A stretch of DNA of 18,799 nucleotides from CAYZXU01 sp964482535. GTDB lineage: Bacteria; Desulfobacterota; Desulfobacteria; Desulfobacterales; BuS5. Positions 16,210 through 18,799 of the stretch are shown one piece after another. Each line of letters begins with the position of its first letter. Within the stretch, counting starts at the first letter, position 1. The notes beneath the pieces are model-generated. The model made no database searches. It saw only the letters and a list, made by a program, of their open reading frames with translations, and had not been told where the DNA came from. The stretch is from positions 1 through 18,799 of the forward strand of contig CAYZXU010000047.1 of assembly GCA_964482535.1 (NCBI GenBank), written 5' to 3'. The position numbers and the translations under genes were made by a program.

Positions 16210-17289
16210 ATGATTTACCATTTACTATATCCTCTTCATACAACAATATCAGGTTTTAATGTATTCAGGTATATTACATTTAGAACCATTTATGCCACCT
16301 TGACCGCTTTTTTGATATGTTTTTTAATAGGACCCTGGATTATTAAAAAGTTAAAAGAGCTGCAGGTAAGGCAGTATATCAGAGATGATGGGCCTAAAAC
16401 GCACCTTCAGAAGGCAGGGACTCCCACCATGGGAGGCGTGCTGATTATTTTTGCAGTTGTTGTATCAACGCTGCTCTGGACAAATCTTACCAATACTTAC
16501 ATATGGATCATACTTTTTGTAATCACCGGCTTTGGTGCCATAGGCTTTGCTGATGATTATCTTATGCTGCAAAAAAAACGGAGCAAGGGGCTGAGTGCAA
16601 AGGCCAAATTCATACTCCAGATAATAGTTGCAGTATTTGCAGCTTTTTTCATCTATAAATACTCAGGTTTTGCCACAACTGTTACTATCCCTTTCCTGAA
16701 AAATATAACGCCCGATCTTGGCTGGGGGTATATTATTTTTGCAGCGATAGTTATTGTGGCAACCTCAAATGCAGTTAATCTGACGGACGGACTCGACGGA
16801 CTTGCAATAGGCCCGATAATAATCTCTGCAGCAACCTATATGTTTTTTGCATATGTTGCCGGGCATGTAAAAATCGCAAATTATCTCCAGATAAATGCTG
16901 TGCCCGGAAGCGGAGAAGCCGCAGTTGTATGCGGAGCAATAGCAGGAGCCGGTCTCGGATTTTTATGGTTCAACGCTTATCCGGCACAGATTTTCATGGG
17001 AGACGTTGGTTCTCTATCTTTGGGAGCAGCATTGGGAACAGTAGCAGTTATTACCAAACAGGAGATGCTTCTTATAATTGTGGGAGGAATCTTTGTTGTT
17101 GAGGCTCTGTCTGTGATTTTTCAGGTGAGCTTTTTTAAAATTACAAATGGTAAAAGAATTTTCAGGATGGCGCCTATACATCATCATTTTGAATTAAAGG
17201 GGTGGGCTGAACCAAAAGTTATCGTGCGATTCTGGATAGTTGCAATTGCCCTTGCGCTTATTTCCATGAGTACACTCAAGATTAGATAG
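16210..17289 (+). CDS. mraY: Phospho-MurNAc-pentapeptide translocase MraY
   Basis: 359 residues, typical. This polytopic inner-membrane enzyme transfers phospho-MurNAc-pentapeptide to undecaprenyl phosphate, forming lipid I. About ten hydrophobic helices are visible. Catalytic and conserved loops are present: DDGPKTHLQKAGTPTMGG (59-76), FADDYLML with D115/D116, NLTDGLDGLA (190-199), FMGDVGSLSLG (262-272) and the histidine loop MAPIHHHFELKGW (320-332). It starts 3 bases after the murF stop, with AAAGGATG in the murF end acting as a possible Shine-Dalgarno, and is followed after 10 bases by murD. Confidence 0.98.
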   Translation: MIYHLLYPLHTTISGFNVFRYITFRTIYATLTAFLICFLIGPWIIKKLKELQVRQYIRDDGPKTHLQKAGTPTMGGVLIIFAVVVSTLLWTNLTNTYIWIILFVITGFGAIGFADDYLMLQKKRSKGLSAKAKFILQIIVAVFAAFFIYKYSGFATTVTIPFLKNITPDLGWGYIIFAAIVIVATSNAVNLTDGLDGLAIGPIIISAATYMFFAYVAGHVKIANYLQINAVPGSGEAAVVCGAIAGAGLGFLWFNAYPAQIFMGDVGSLSLGAALGTVAVITKQEMLLIIVGGIFVVEALSVIFQVSFFKITNGKRIFRMAPIHHHFELKGWAEPKVIVRFWIVAIALALISMSTLKIR

Positions 17290-17299
17290 TCGTATAATT

Positions 17300-18607
17300 A
17301 TGGAACTTTATAATAAAAAAATTACTGTGGTCGGTCTTGGCAAAACAGGTTTTGCAACTGCGCTGTTTCTACAAAAAAGAGGCGCAATGGTAACTGTTAC
17401 AGATACTGCAGGTGAAGACAGAATCGGCTCAAAGGCTGCTGATTTAAAAAAGATTGGCGTCAGGGTTGAACTTGGGGGGCACACCACGGCAAGTTTTGAA
17501 AATGCAGACCTTATAGTGCTAAGTCCCGGGATCCCTGAAACCATATCCCCCTTGAAAAAAGCAGCTCTGAAAGGGGTGCCCATCACAGGTGAAATTGAAC
17601 TGGCCTCCAGGTTCATCAAAGAGCCGATAATTGCGGTAACAGGCACAAACGGGAAGACTACGGTAACGGCTCTTACAGGTAAAATGCTCAAATGCTCAGG
17701 CTTAAAGATTTTTGTGGGAGGAAATATCGGGAACCCTTTGATAGGCTATCTTGATCAAAAAGAAAAAGCCCAGGTTGTGGTTGTTGAGCTCAGCAGCTTT
17801 CAATTAGACACCATAGATACTTTCAGACCAAAGGTGAGTGTTTTACTTAATATCACCCAAGATCATCTTGACCGTTACAAAAACTTTAATGCCTATGTTG
17901 AATCAAAGGGACGTATATTTAAGAACCAGACAGAAGAAGACTTTGCAGTCTATAATGATTCCGATTCTTTTGTGATTAAATTAACTGAAAATATTAAAGC
18001 AAAAAAGATTCCTTTTAGCTGGGATTTAAAAGAGAATCATTCAGTTATTTCACAGATAGATCTTTCCAGGGTCAAACTTTTTGGCGCACACAACCTTGAA
18101 AATATTTACGCAGCATCGCTGGCAGCAACCGCCGCAGGAGGAACTCCGGCCGGAATACAGGATGCTGTTAACAGCTTTAAGGGCCTTGACCACAGGCTTG
18201 AATATATAAAAACAGTAGGAAACGTTAAATATTTTGACGATTCAAAGGCAACAAATCCTGACGCTGTAAAAAAAGCGCTTGAGTCATTTACCCTGCCTGT
18301 AATTCTTATTATGGGAGGCCGCAATAAGGGGTATGATTTTAAGATGCTGGCAGAGCCTGTTAAAAAACATGTAAAAAGGCTCATCCTGCTTGGAGAAGCC
18401 GGGGATGAAATAAAATCAGCTCTTGGGGACATTATCTCATGCGAGACTGTCTCTTCAATGGATGAAGCGGTTTTTGCAGCCCACAGGGCTTCGGAATCAA
18501 AAGACGTGGTGCTTTTATCGCCTGCATGTTCGAGTTTTGACATGTATACAGGTTACGCTCAAAGGGGAAAAGTTTTCCAGCAGATTGTTAATAAACTGTG
18601 CATCTGA
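17300..18607 (+). CDS. murD: UDP-MurNAc-L-alanine:D-glutamate ligase MurD
   Basis: 435-residue cytoplasmic Mur ligase that adds D-Glu to UDP-MurNAc-L-Ala. The N-terminal UDP-binding fold has VVGLGKTGFA (10-19) and LSPGIP. The ATP loop AVTGTNGKTTV covers 112-122, followed by VVELSSFQLD, LLNITQDHLDRY and a lysine in ESKGRIF (about 203) matching the carbamylated position. The C-terminal domain has DDSKATNP (313-320) and SPACSSFDMYTGYAQRG (407-423). Its place between mraY and ftsW is standard for dcw clusters. Confidence 0.98.
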   Translation: MELYNKKITVVGLGKTGFATALFLQKRGAMVTVTDTAGEDRIGSKAADLKKIGVRVELGGHTTASFENADLIVLSPGIPETISPLKKAALKGVPITGEIELASRFIKEPIIAVTGTNGKTTVTALTGKMLKCSGLKIFVGGNIGNPLIGYLDQKEKAQVVVVELSSFQLDTIDTFRPKVSVLLNITQDHLDRYKNFNAYVESKGRIFKNQTEEDFAVYNDSDSFVIKLTENIKAKKIPFSWDLKENHSVISQIDLSRVKLFGAHNLENIYAASLAATAAGGTPAGIQDAVNSFKGLDHRLEYIKTVGNVKYFDDSKATNPDAVKKALESFTLPVILIMGGRNKGYDFKMLAEPVKKHVKRLILLGEAGDEIKSALGDIISCETVSSMDEAVFAAHRASESKDVVLLSPACSSFDMYTGYAQRGKVFQQIVNKLCI

Positions 18608-18612
18608 TCATA

Positions 18613-18799
18613 ATGGATAAAAAAACAACAAATAAAAAAAATATGCGACACGGTTCAGCATATGATATCAAGCTGCTCTTTCCGGTTCTTGTGCTTGTGG
18701 GAGTAGGGCTTATAATGGTTTACAGCGCAAGTTTTACCATTGCTTTAAGCAAGTTCGGCACAGACTACTACTTTCTTAAAAAACAGGCTTTTTTTGCAT
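18613..18799 (+). CDS. ftsW: FtsW lipid II polymerase (5' part only)
   Basis: Only the first 62 codons lie in the window. The frame runs from the ATG at 18613 to the end without a stop: a basic cytoplasmic tail (about 1-18), then a hydrophobic helix from LLFPVLVLVGVGLIMVYSAS, then DYYFLKKQAFFA. The MVYSAS and YYFLKKQ pattern is characteristic of SEDS-family FtsW, the septal glycosyltransferase that works with FtsI. It begins 5 bases after the murD stop with no strong Shine-Dalgarno. The next dcw genes, often murG and murC, are expected beyond the edge. Confidence 0.92.
   Translation, partial: MDKKTTNKKNMRHGSAYDIKLLFPVLVLVGVGLIMVYSASFTIALSKFGTDYYFLKKQAFFA

Overview
The window looks like a chromosomal segment of an AT-rich Gram-negative anaerobe, most probably a sulfate-reducing or syntrophic deltaproteobacterium (Desulfobacterota). 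The lineage is inferred from gene families and layout, not from a database search. Pointers are a selenocysteine-containing formate dehydrogenase fused to a GltD-type flavin domain, a glnK-amtB-porin cluster behind a sigma-54 promoter, a DNPR-type (meso-diaminopimelate) MurE, and a complete-looking proteobacterial division/cell-wall (dcw) operon start.

Left part, minus strand (1-3865): one very long gene running off the left edge. It encodes a multidomain formate dehydrogenase alpha subunit: a [2Fe-2S] domain, a [4Fe-4S] site, a GltD/NfnB-like FAD-NAD(P) module, a second [4Fe-4S] site, then the molybdopterin catalytic domain. An in-frame TGA (1474-1472) is a selenocysteine codon followed by a bacterial SECIS hairpin, so the apparent split into two reading frames is not real.

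Nitrogen block, plus strand (4090-6823): a -24/-12 promoter, a PII signal protein, an AmtB ammonium channel overlapping it by ATGA, a hairpin, then a putative outer-membrane porin. Together they suggest ammonium acquisition under nitrogen control.

Middle (6824-9559): a 360-bp spacer with a strong hairpin and a sigma-70-type promoter, then rplM-rpsI (ribosomal proteins L13 and S9). A minus-strand gene for a REC-GAF-HD-GYP response regulator converges on them; it is a likely cyclic-di-GMP phosphodiesterase.

Right part, plus strand (9560-18799): a shared intergenic region with a tandem 10-bp-period MraZ operator, then mraZ-rsmH-ftsL-ftsI-murE-murF-mraY-murD-ftsW. ftsW is cut by the window edge. 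The genes are tightly packed, with ATGA overlaps at ftsL/ftsI and ftsI/murE, and encode the cytoplasmic and first membrane steps of peptidoglycan synthesis plus septal synthesis proteins. No tRNA, rRNA, CRISPR array, insertion sequence or phage gene was recognised.
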